Part shown: one piece after another, positions 23,252 through 30,378 of the stretch
Position numbering within the stretch: position 1 is the stretch's first letter
Layout: the number at the start of each line of letters is the position of its first letter
Source: Methanomassiliicoccaceae archaeon UBA421
Lineage (GTDB): Archaea > Thermoplasmatota > Thermoplasmata > Methanomassiliicoccales > Methanomethylophilaceae
Length of the DNA: 64,000 bases
Reading direction: 5' to 3'
Assembly (NCBI GenBank): GCA_002498365.1
Contig: DAHB01000002.1
Location: 1-64,000 of the forward strand
Program-made: the position numbers and the translations under genes
The notes under the pieces: generated by a model
Database searches by the model: none
Told to the model about the DNA's origin: nothing
The model's input: the letters and a program-made list of their open reading frames with translations, nothing else

Positions 23252-24006
23252 TCTCCCATGTGGTTCGGACAGTCCGGGTCGGCGTCGAGGTCCACCGTGT
23301 CCATGGTACCGACCTCACCGTTGTAATAGGTTATGCCTCTGGAGCAGAGGTCCGTTCTTCCGGAGGCCATCTTTTCCGCTTCTCGGACCTGGATGGCCGC
23401 GATGACCGACGTGGTGGTTATCTCCGCGGCGGTGCGGGGCACGAATACGTGGGCGTCCCCCGTGCAGGAGAACCTGAGGTCCGCGACCCTGGCATGGCTG
23501 CCGTTGCTGGCACACTGGAGGCAGGGCCCTCCGGGAAGTACCGCCTGTATCCTCCCCGTCATGCCGTCGGTGGCGCCGTCCACGTACGGTATGCCTCTGT
23601 ATACGGCATGGGAGTTCACATGCATCCTGGCGGAGAAGTTGTCGAGGCATCCGAGCACCAGGTCGTAATCCCAGTCCGTCAGGTCCTGCACCCTGGAATT
23701 TATCGGGCGGACATCGGCGTCCGGATACAGCTCCGTCGCGCGGCGGGCTAGGACCTCGGATTTGAAACGGCCCTCATCCTCTCCTCGGAACATAACGCAC
23801 CGGCTCAGGTTGGAGCCGGCGACGCGGTCCATGTCAACCACGTCGATATTCCTGAAACCGGCAAGGACCATGCACTTGACCGCCTCGTTCCCCAGGGCCC
23901 CGGCGCCTGCCACCATGCACCGGGACCGGGAGATCCGGTCCATGTCCAGCCATCCGATCCGTCTCATGCGGTCGAACCTGTCCGAATCCGAGGCGTCGGC
24001 TCTCAT
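23248..24006 (-). CDS. E1-like (ThiF/MoeB/UBA) activating enzyme
   Basis: A 252-residue single-domain E1. It has the nucleotide loop GAGALGN (34-40), D58/D60 and R61 in DVVDMDR, N66 and R69 (SNLSR), and D122 (GCLDN). A C162-x-x-C165 pair and C246-x-x-H249 near the end could form a zinc site. C181 in FSCTGDAH aligns by context with the CT motif of eukaryotic E1 catalytic cysteines. It should adenylate the Gly-Gly end of the Ubl and form an E1 thioester. ATG 24006 lies about 25 bases after a TATA-like element; a longer frame to 24264 runs past that promoter and is rejected. First gene of the operon. Confidence 0.9.
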   Translation of the reverse strand: MRADASDSDRFDRMRRIGWLDMDRISRSRCMVAGAGALGNEAVKCMVLAGFRNIDVVDMDRVAGSNLSRCVMFRGEDEGRFKSEVLARRATELYPDADVRPINSRVQDLTDWDYDLVLGCLDNFSARMHVNSHAVYRGIPYVDGATDGMTGRIQAVLPGGPCLQCASNGSHARVADLRFSCTGDAHVFVPRTAAEITTTSVIAAIQVREAEKMASGRTDLCSRGITYYNGEVGTMDTVDLDADPDCPNHMGD

Positions 24007-24028
24007 CGGAGGGCCCAGGGGAAGGGAT

Positions 24029-24040
24029 GATAAATATCGT
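24029..24040 (-). promoter_or_regulatory. TATA element of the ubiquitin-like operon
   Basis: ACGATATTTATC on the minus strand is centred about 28 bases upstream of the E1 ATG at 24006, so the transcript should begin at or next to the start codon (leaderless). It lies back to back with the TATA element of the divergent zinc-ribbon gene. Confidence 0.5.
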
Positions 24041-24085
24041 CCCCCCGTCTCTTCGCAACGTGCGATGGGGGGCCGGCATGCCTGA

Positions 24086-24093
24086 TTTATAAG
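24086..24093 (+). promoter_or_regulatory. TATA box of the zinc-ribbon gene
   Basis: TTTATAAG ends 20 bases before ATG 24114, the spacing expected for leaderless archaeal transcription. Together with the opposing element at 24029-24040 it makes a compact divergent promoter of 107 bases. Confidence 0.5.
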
Positions 24094-24113
24094 GTGAACG
24101 CCATTCCCCGCAG

Positions 24114-24311
24114 ATGGCGGAACTTCCCGAACACTCGCATTGCAAATTCTGCGGAGAGCCCATTCCCTTCGGAGGAAAATATTGTTCCGAGGAATGCGGG
24201 TCGCTTTACGCGGCACGCGCCAAGAAGGAGGCCAGGAAAGAAACGGCATTCTTCGCGCTGGCAATATTGGCCGTCGCAGCCGTCACCGCAGCACTTTATC
24301 TCTTGCGGTAA
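24114..24311 (+). CDS. zinc-ribbon membrane protein (DUF2116-like)
   Basis: A 65-residue protein: a four-Cys zinc ribbon at residues 10-28 (CKFCGEPIPFGGKYCSEEC), a basic helix (YAARAKKEARKE) and one C-terminal transmembrane helix (FFALAILAVAAVTAALYLL). This arrangement, with the zinc domain predicted in the cytoplasm, matches small archaeal DUF2116-type proteins of unknown role. It is divergent from the E1 gene and overlaps the 3' end of folP by 16 bases. A part in the Ubl system, for example as a membrane-bound adaptor, is only a positional guess. Confidence 0.75.
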   Translation: MAELPEHSHCKFCGEPIPFGGKYCSEECGSLYAARAKKEARKETAFFALAILAVAAVTAALYLLR

Positions 24312-25105
24312 AGGGCGTCCTTCGTCGCTTTCACGTTGTGGACCCTCACTATGTTGGCGCCGCCGTCGGCGGCTATCGCGGCGGCCTTCGCAGATGCCGC
24401 GTCGTCGTTGGACCCCAGGGCCGCGGTAAGGAACCTCTTCCTCGAAGAACCGATGAGGACCGGATGGTCGCCCCTGAAGTAGTACGCGCTCTGCATTATC
24501 TCGGCATTCTGCGCTCCCGTCTTCCCGAATCCTATGCCCGGGTCTAGGATGATCCTGTTCCGCTCGATGCCGGCATCCAGGGCCGCTTTCGTCCTCTCTT
24601 CGAAGAACTCCTTGATCTGCGGAAGGACGTTACCGGTCATTAGGTCCGAGTGCATGCTCTCCGGTTCCCCGTACATGTGCATTATTATGACCGGGACCCC
24701 GGCGGAGGCCGCAAGTTCGGCCATGCCCTCCCATCTGAGTCCGTAGACGTCGTTGATGATGTCGGCGCCGGCATCCAGGGCGGCCTCCGCCACCCGGGTC
24801 TTCATGGTGTCCACGGAAATGGGGACGTCGCAGGAGGGCGCTATCTCCTTTATGACCGGCACCAACCTCTCTATCTCCTCTTCGGCGGAGACCGGTTTCC
24901 AGCCGGGGCGGGTGGACTCCGCGCCGATATCCAATATCCCGGCTCCCTCGTCGATCAGCCTGAACGCATGGTCCGCCGCAGAGTTAAGCTTCGCGTACGC
25001 CCCGCCGTCGGAAAAGGAGTCGGGGGTAACGTTCAGTATGCCCATTATCACCGGGTGCTCGTACGTTATCGAACCCCCGCTCCACTTCGTCGGAAGCATG
25101 CGCAT
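24296..25105 (-). CDS. folP: dihydropteroate synthase-like enzyme
   Basis: A 269-residue TIM barrel with family motifs MGILNVTPDSFSDGG, GAGILDIGAESTRPG, ISVDTMKTRVAEAALDAG, NDVYGLR, ILDPGIGFGKT and GSSRKRFL. It condenses a pterin pyrophosphate with an aminobenzoate-type substrate; in methanogens such proteins may serve folate or methanopterin synthesis. ATG 25105 shares one base with the preceding stop. Together with mptA at 48010 it shows an active pterin pathway. Confidence 0.9.
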   Translation of the reverse strand: MRMLPTKWSGGSITYEHPVIMGILNVTPDSFSDGGAYAKLNSAADHAFRLIDEGAGILDIGAESTRPGWKPVSAEEEIERLVPVIKEIAPSCDVPISVDTMKTRVAEAALDAGADIINDVYGLRWEGMAELAASAGVPVIIMHMYGEPESMHSDLMTGNVLPQIKEFFEERTKAALDAGIERNRIILDPGIGFGKTGAQNAEIMQSAYYFRGDHPVLIGSSRKRFLTAALGSNDDAASAKAAAIAADGGANIVRVHNVKATKDALYRKR

Positions 25106-26202
25106 CACATCAGTTTGTCAATGAGCTCCATGAGGTCCACGACCTCGATCCCGCGGTCTCCTTTTCCGGAAGCCAGATTATTAACGCAGAACGGGCAGGA
25201 TGTGATCATAATGTCCGCGAACCCTGCCTCGTCCAGCCTTGTGGCGGCTATTCCGAGGGATTCGTCCGGGAACGCGCTCCTCACCCCTCCGCCTCCGCCG
25301 CAGCAGTGGCTGAGGGCGCGGTTGTACTCCATCTCCTTGAACACAAGGCCGGGGATCTTGGCTATGACCTCCCTGGGCGCCTCATATATTCCGCAGTGCC
25401 TCCCCATATGGCAGGGGTCGTGGTATGTGGCAGTGACGCCTTCCATGGGCTTCAGCTCGAGGTCGCGCTTGGCCAGGAACTCCGTTATGTGAAGTATCTC
25501 GAAGGGCACGTCGACGTACTTGGGGTACTCGACCTTGAACATCCTGTAGCATCCGGCGCAGGAGAAGACGACGGTCTTGACGCCCAGCTCTTTGATGGCG
25601 TCTATGTTCCTCTGGAACATCGTCGTTATGTAGTCCTGGTCGTAGCCCACCCTCTGTAGGACGGACCCGCAGCACAACTCGTCCACCACGGTGAAGTCGA
25701 CACCGAGCTTCTTCAGGACGGACATCGTTGACCTGGAGGTCTCCTTCGAACGGTAGGTGGCCGTGCACCCGGCGAAGTAGCCGATCTCGGCTTTATGTCT
25801 CTCGACGCCGAGGGTCTCGGCGACGCCCTTCTCCTCGCGGTAAGGGTTTCCGTACTTCACGACGCTGTCGCACATGGCCTTGTGCTTGTCCAGCATGTGG
25901 CCGTTCTTCACGAGGTCGGAGCGGCAGATCTCGATGATGTCCACCACGTCCACCTTGGAAGGGCACCTCCTCACGCAGTCTGCGCAGGTGGTGCAGGTGT
26001 AGAGGTTCCTGATGACCGACTCATCGACCGGTATGTCTCCGTTGAGGATGCCGTACGTGAGCGTTATCCTTCCTCGGGACGATGCGGCGTCCCATCCGAT
26101 CTCTTTGAACGAAGGGCATACGCTCTTGCAGAATCCGCACATCGTGCACACGTTGACCGCTTTTCTTACCTTTTCCAGGTTCTCTGTCTTGAACTCGCTC
26201 AT
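25105..26202 (-). CDS. HdrD/GlcF-like iron-sulfur protein with two CCG domains
   Basis: A 365-residue protein: two 4Fe-4S ferredoxin clusters at the N-terminus (CTMCGFCKSVCP and CTTCADCVRRCP), then two cysteine-rich CCG modules (ELCCGSVLQ with CAGC, and SHCCGGGGG with SCPFC). This is the layout of heterodisulfide reductase subunit D and of glycolate/lactate oxidase Fe-S subunits. It lies two bases after larA, so it may serve 2-hydroxy-acid oxidation with an FAD partner encoded elsewhere. A role as HdrD in energy metabolism is the alternative. Confidence 0.82.
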   Translation of the reverse strand: MSEFKTENLEKVRKAVNVCTMCGFCKSVCPSFKEIGWDAASSRGRITLTYGILNGDIPVDESVIRNLYTCTTCADCVRRCPSKVDVVDIIEICRSDLVKNGHMLDKHKAMCDSVVKYGNPYREEKGVAETLGVERHKAEIGYFAGCTATYRSKETSRSTMSVLKKLGVDFTVVDELCCGSVLQRVGYDQDYITTMFQRNIDAIKELGVKTVVFSCAGCYRMFKVEYPKYVDVPFEILHITEFLAKRDLELKPMEGVTATYHDPCHMGRHCGIYEAPREVIAKIPGLVFKEMEYNRALSHCCGGGGGVRSAFPDESLGIAATRLDEAGFADIMITSCPFCVNNLASGKGDRGIEVVDLMELIDKLM

Positions 26203-26204
26203 GT

Positions 26205-27443
26205 TTACTCAACTCTGGGTATTGTGACGCTTCCGTCCATCAAAACAAGGAACTCCGCATCCGGGTCGTCCGCAAGCACGGCGTCCACTGCGTCCTGCAC
26301 CTTGATGAATGGCTTTATGTTCGCTTTTGAAAGTATTTCGGGGTCCAAGTCTGTTACGGCCCAGACCTCTGCCCAAGTCATGATCTCCGCCATCTTGGCC
26401 GCCTTGTGGTATCCGAGCTTGTATTCCTTCTTCAGGTTCTCCAGGACCACCTTCGGGTCGCCGGAGCTGGAAAGCTGGGTCAGGAATGTGGCGCTGCCTG
26501 TTCCCTCGCGGCACTTCGATACCATGATTATCTTCCCTCCTTCCTTGAGGGCCCACTTGCCGTTGTCCAACGCCTTCTGGGACTGATAGAGGTCAACGTC
26601 CATGGGGTAGGGGGCGACCGATATCACAACGTCGGCCTTCCTCGGTATCGCAACGGAGAACACCTCGTTGGCGTACCCGACGGCCTTTTCGAATGCTCTG
26701 TTCAGGTCTCCGCTGACCGCCCTGTATATGTTCTGGTGCCTGTCCAGCACCATCTGTATGGAGAATATCTTCTTGCCTTTCACAGCCTTGAGGGCGTCCA
26801 TCATGTCCTCGTGCACCGGGTTGCCCTCGAGGGCCAGGGACTGCGCCTCCATGTTCATGGCCATCTTGTGGTTGGCCTCGATGGTCCTGAAAGACGCTAC
26901 GCCGGGCAAGAACGACTTCCTGCCTCCGGTGTAGCCTGCGAAGTAATGGGGCTCCACGCTGGTGACTATGACGAGGCGGTCGGAGTCCACGGCCACCTTG
27001 TTGACCTCCATGGGCGTTCCGTTCTTCGACGTCCCCAGGTTCACGCATTCCGATCTTTTGCCGTCGTGGACGACGATGCGGTCTTTCAGATCGGAATAGT
27101 GCCTTCCGAACATGAAGTCGTACTCTTCGTCCGTGGGGGCACGGTGGTTGCCGGTGGCGATAAGATATCTGGCACGCCTCAGATCGACGATCTCCGAAAG
27201 CGCATCGAGCACTTTGGCGGTAGGCGTAGGGCGGGTGCCGTCGTTGATTATGAAAACAATGTCCTTTCCTCCTTCCAGGAAGGATTCGAGAGAGTCGGAG
27301 CCTATCGGATTTCCGATCGACTCGCTTATCACATCGTTCGGCGGAAGGCATTCCACGTCCTTGGGGTAGAACGTACCGATGAAATTCCCGTCCGGGATCT
27401 CGGTAGGCTGCGAACCCTTTCCATACTTAACGTCGATTTTCAT
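26205..27443 (-). CDS. larA: LarA-family nickel-pincer racemase (DUF2088)
   Basis: A 412-residue protein from ATG 27443. It has the family motifs FIINDGTRPTPT, ATGNHRAPTDEE (with a His) and VEPHYFAGYTGGRKSFLPG, whose His and Lys correspond to LarA residues that bind the nickel-pincer nucleotide. LarA enzymes racemise or epimerise 2-hydroxy acids such as lactate. The cofactor genes larB, larC and larE are not nearby. A TATA-like TTTAATAA sits about 30 bases upstream; the longer frame to 27500 runs past it. It is followed by the HdrD-like gene, an operon suggesting hydroxy-acid metabolism. Confidence 0.85.
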   Translation of the reverse strand: MKIDVKYGKGSQPTEIPDGNFIGTFYPKDVECLPPNDVISESIGNPIGSDSLESFLEGGKDIVFIINDGTRPTPTAKVLDALSEIVDLRRARYLIATGNHRAPTDEEYDFMFGRHYSDLKDRIVVHDGKRSECVNLGTSKNGTPMEVNKVAVDSDRLVIVTSVEPHYFAGYTGGRKSFLPGVASFRTIEANHKMAMNMEAQSLALEGNPVHEDMMDALKAVKGKKIFSIQMVLDRHQNIYRAVSGDLNRAFEKAVGYANEVFSVAIPRKADVVISVAPYPMDVDLYQSQKALDNGKWALKEGGKIIMVSKCREGTGSATFLTQLSSSGDPKVVLENLKKEYKLGYHKAAKMAEIMTWAEVWAVTDLDPEILSKANIKPFIKVQDAVDAVLADDPDAEFLVLMDGSVTIPRVE

Positions 27444-27533
27444 TCTGTGCACTAATCGTCGGTATGTTATTAAATTTATTTGCGCCAGAAGCGCGTGCAA
27501 AAGATATTAGGGCCGTATCCGATACCGGGGCAG

Positions 27534-28472
27534 ATGGCTTCTTTCGGCGAGATCGGTGAAAGGGAGATGATCCGCAGGATGCTCAGGGCGGTCCGCCCCT
27601 CGGGAAGGGACGGCCCCGGGGACGATGCGGCCCTGGCAGATATCAGCGGACGCCTGGCCATATGCTCGGACGGCCTGACCTTCGAGAGGCACATGCCCGA
27701 AACCATGACCTTCGAGGAGTTCGGATGGACGGCGGCGGCCGTCAACTTCAGCGACCTGGCATCCATGGGCGCAAGGCCCAACGGGCTTCTCGTGTCACTC
27801 ATGATCCCCGCCGAGACCGACGAGGAGGATATCTGCGACATAATGGGAGGTGCAGACCAGTGCGCCGAGTTCTGCAACACATTCATACTGGGCGGGGACA
27901 CGAAGGAAGGCTCAGGGGCCGCTGTGGCCACCGCCATAGGGAGCATGGAGGGCAGGACGCCGATGACGCGATACGGCGCGACGCCCGGGGACCTGGTGGC
28001 GGTCACCGGCCCTCTCGGAGGACCTGCGGCAGGCTGGCACTCTTTGAAGAACGGCCTGGGCATAGAGGAAGCGGAGACGGCTCTGAAGGTGCCGGTGCCG
28101 AGAGTGGAGGAAGGGATCGCGCTAGCCTCGTCCGGCGCGGTGACCTCCTGCATAGACCTTTCGGACGGCCTCGCCGAGGCGGCATGGAGCATATGCGGAT
28201 GCAGCCGCGTCGGTATGGAGTTCCAGCGTGATTTTCTTCCCGAGGGGGAGGGAGTGGAGCAGGTCTGCAGTTCACTGGGGGCCTCCAGGGACGACATGGC
28301 CCTCTATTGGGGGGGAGAGTACGAGCTGATGTTCACGTTCAGGAAGGACAGGATCAGGGAGCTATACTCGTCCGGCGCGCCGTTCACTATAATAGGCGTT
28401 GTGGACAACGGAGTCTCGCCGAAGATGTCCGATGCGGATAAAACCGAGGTGCTGGGTCATGGCGTCTATTAA
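27534..28472 (+). CDS. thiL: thiamine-monophosphate kinase
   Basis: A 312-residue protein of the PurM/ThiL superfamily: GEIGEREMIRRML, the GPGDDAALADI metal site, AVNFSDLASMGARPNGLLVSL, LGGDTKEG, CIDLSDGLAEAAW and the YELMFTF end. It phosphorylates thiamine monophosphate to the active diphosphate. ATG 27534 gives a normal N-terminus; a start at 27480 would add 18 residues without family match. It overlaps the radical SAM gene by 14 bases. Confidence 0.92.
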   Translation: MASFGEIGEREMIRRMLRAVRPSGRDGPGDDAALADISGRLAICSDGLTFERHMPETMTFEEFGWTAAAVNFSDLASMGARPNGLLVSLMIPAETDEEDICDIMGGADQCAEFCNTFILGGDTKEGSGAAVATAIGSMEGRTPMTRYGATPGDLVAVTGPLGGPAAGWHSLKNGLGIEEAETALKVPVPRVEEGIALASSGAVTSCIDLSDGLAEAAWSICGCSRVGMEFQRDFLPEGEGVEQVCSSLGASRDDMALYWGGEYELMFTFRKDRIRELYSSGAPFTIIGVVDNGVSPKMSDADKTEVLGHGVY

Positions 28473-29472
28473 TCCCCCTGTCGAGGCCGCATATTACACC
28501 AGGGAGGAAGGATTATACAGGTGCGAGCTATGCCCTCATCGCTGCCGCATCAGACCCGGAAGCTACGGCAGGTGCGGTTCCAGATATGGGGAGGAGGACA
28601 TGTTGGCCGCCTACACCTACGGCAAGCTCTCGTCCATATGCGTGGACCCTATAGAGAAGAAGCCGCTTTACCACTTCCATCCCGGGGAAAAGACGTTCTC
28701 GGTGGGCAGCGTAGGATGCAACATGACCTGCCGCCACTGCCAGAATTTCGCGATAGCCCAATATTCCACAGGGAAGAAGCGCACCACGTACGTCTCGCCC
28801 GAGAAGCTCATCGGAATGTGCAGGAACGAGCGGCTGGACATAATCTCGTTCACATACAACGAGCCGACGATATGGTACGAGTACATCATGGACGTGATGG
28901 ACCTGGACCCGGACCTCACATGCGTTCTGGTCACGAACGGCCTTGCCAACGAAAGGCCGATGAAAGACCTGTGCAAGGTAACTTCGGCGATGAACATAGA
29001 TGTGAAGGGCTTCACCGATGATTTCTACATGAAGATCTGCGGAGCGCACCTGGAGGACGTCCTCAGGTCGGTGAAACTGGTATTCGACCAGAAGGTGCAC
29101 GTGGAGCTTACTTACCTTATGATCCCGGGGCTGAACGACAGCATGTCCGAGATCCGGGAATTCGCAGTCTGGGTCAGGAACACCCTGTCGGAGGACGTCC
29201 CGGTCCACTTCACAAGATTCCATCCCGACAACGAGATGAACGACGTCCAGTGGACGTCGCCCGAGTCCCTCATAGCGGCAAGGGACACGGCCATATCCGC
29301 AGGTCTCAACTACGTGTACATAGGCAACATACTGGCAGAAGGCACCAGCGACACCTACTGCCCGGAATGCGGCACGGCCGTGGTGAAGCGCCTAGGCTAT
29401 CTGGTGGACATCGAGGCGCTGGACGGGAGAAGGTGCGCCTGCTGCAAGCACAGGCTCAACATCGTCAGATGA
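28459..29472 (+). CDS. AmmeMemoRadiSam-type radical SAM enzyme
   Basis: A 337-residue protein with an N-terminal Cys cluster (CELCPHRCRIRPG, GRCGSR), the radical SAM site GCNMTCRHCQNFAIA and a C-terminal CPECG..CACC zinc-like pair. This matches the conserved radical SAM member of the AmmeMemoRadiSam set, related to pyruvate formate-lyase activators. The substrate is unproven. The Memo and AMMECR1 partners are not in the window. It overlaps thiL upstream and converges with the peptidase gene by 8 bases. Confidence 0.88.
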   Translation: MASINPPVEAAYYTREEGLYRCELCPHRCRIRPGSYGRCGSRYGEEDMLAAYTYGKLSSICVDPIEKKPLYHFHPGEKTFSVGSVGCNMTCRHCQNFAIAQYSTGKKRTTYVSPEKLIGMCRNERLDIISFTYNEPTIWYEYIMDVMDLDPDLTCVLVTNGLANERPMKDLCKVTSAMNIDVKGFTDDFYMKICGAHLEDVLRSVKLVFDQKVHVELTYLMIPGLNDSMSEIREFAVWVRNTLSEDVPVHFTRFHPDNEMNDVQWTSPESLIAARDTAISAGLNYVYIGNILAEGTSDTYCPECGTAVVKRLGYLVDIEALDGRRCACCKHRLNIVR

Positions 29473-30325
29473 GGAACAGCAGGTTTCCCGCAAGCCCGAC
29501 GAAGATCGATGATGCGAATATGGGCAGTAAGAAAGGTATCATAGGCGTGACCCAGATTTCTTTTTCACCGAAAGCCCTCAGCCTCGAGTACACGGCCGAC
29601 GTCTCTTCGGGTACGGGTATCCGGAAAAGCCTTTCTCCGTCGGCGTCGTCCATCGGCCAGACATACGACCTCTCCGCCTCGTCGATGTCCATCAAATATC
29701 CGTGCAGCGCCCTCCTGCCCGTGTTCCCGTCCCGAAGGTTCCTAAGGAACATGTAGGCCGCTCCGGCCAGCGAGAACAGGAGCGCATGGAAAAGGACGGC
29801 CGCCGAGAAGACGAAAATCCCCGGAAGAACACCCTCCGGGACGCTTATCAGAGGAAAGTCCCAGAACTCGGGATAAACCGGGAATGCAACAGTAAGGGAG
29901 ATCATGCATTTCGCGTCCGCCCCTCCCCTCAGGAGGCCGGCCGCGTACATAAGCATGTAAAGTACGTAGAACACGGGAATGGTCATCCCGGCATGGACCA
30001 AGGGGTCGGAAGGCGAAAAGGAATAGGGGACCAGGAATAGTACGGACACCGAACCGTATATGACGGCAGAAACGGTCTTGGATCTGTCGGAATCCCAAAG
30101 CACATCGAACATTATGGCTCCGGACCCTGCGGCCATGGCCAGGTGTTCCCACTTCGCACCCTGTTGCCAGGAAGAGATCAGCCAGAAAGCGATCCCCGCG
30201 ATACCGATTGCGGCCCAGTGAAGGTCCCCGGCGGTCCTGGTTCGAACATCGCTCACTGCAGCCGAGCCCATTACCGCGACCGCGATTACGAAAAGCGCAA
30301 GAGGGGCAACATCGGGAACCGTCAT
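29465..30325 (-). CDS. prepilin peptidase (A24 family, archaeal)
   Basis: A 286-residue multi-pass membrane protein with the two catalytic aspartates of type IV prepilin peptidases: AVSDVRTRTAGD near residue 26 and the GGADAK motif near residue 135 (LRGGADAKCMISL). Such enzymes remove class III signal peptides from archaellins and pilins on the cytoplasmic face. A soluble loop before the last helix is larger than in FlaK. ATG 30325 is chosen over 30361 because the hydrophobic start follows directly. Pilin genes are not adjacent. Confidence 0.82.
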   Translation of the reverse strand: MTVPDVAPLALFVIAVAVMGSAAVSDVRTRTAGDLHWAAIGIAGIAFWLISSWQQGAKWEHLAMAAGSGAIMFDVLWDSDRSKTVSAVIYGSVSVLFLVPYSFSPSDPLVHAGMTIPVFYVLYMLMYAAGLLRGGADAKCMISLTVAFPVYPEFWDFPLISVPEGVLPGIFVFSAAVLFHALLFSLAGAAYMFLRNLRDGNTGRRALHGYLMDIDEAERSYVWPMDDADGERLFRIPVPEETSAVYSRLRAFGEKEIWVTPMIPFLLPIFASSIFVGLAGNLLFLI

Positions 30326-30378
30326 GGTAACGAATGGGCTCGGGAATATTATAATAACCAATATCTATTTGGGAAGAC

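Noticed and set aside
24007..24264. 86-residue N-terminal extension of the E1 gene
   Set aside because: It contains the E1 promoter and lies antisense to the zinc-ribbon gene; its sequence has no E1-like features.
26406..27455. 349-residue plus-strand frame opposite larA
   Set aside because: Third-position GC bias of larA creates it; larA has full family motifs and this frame has none.
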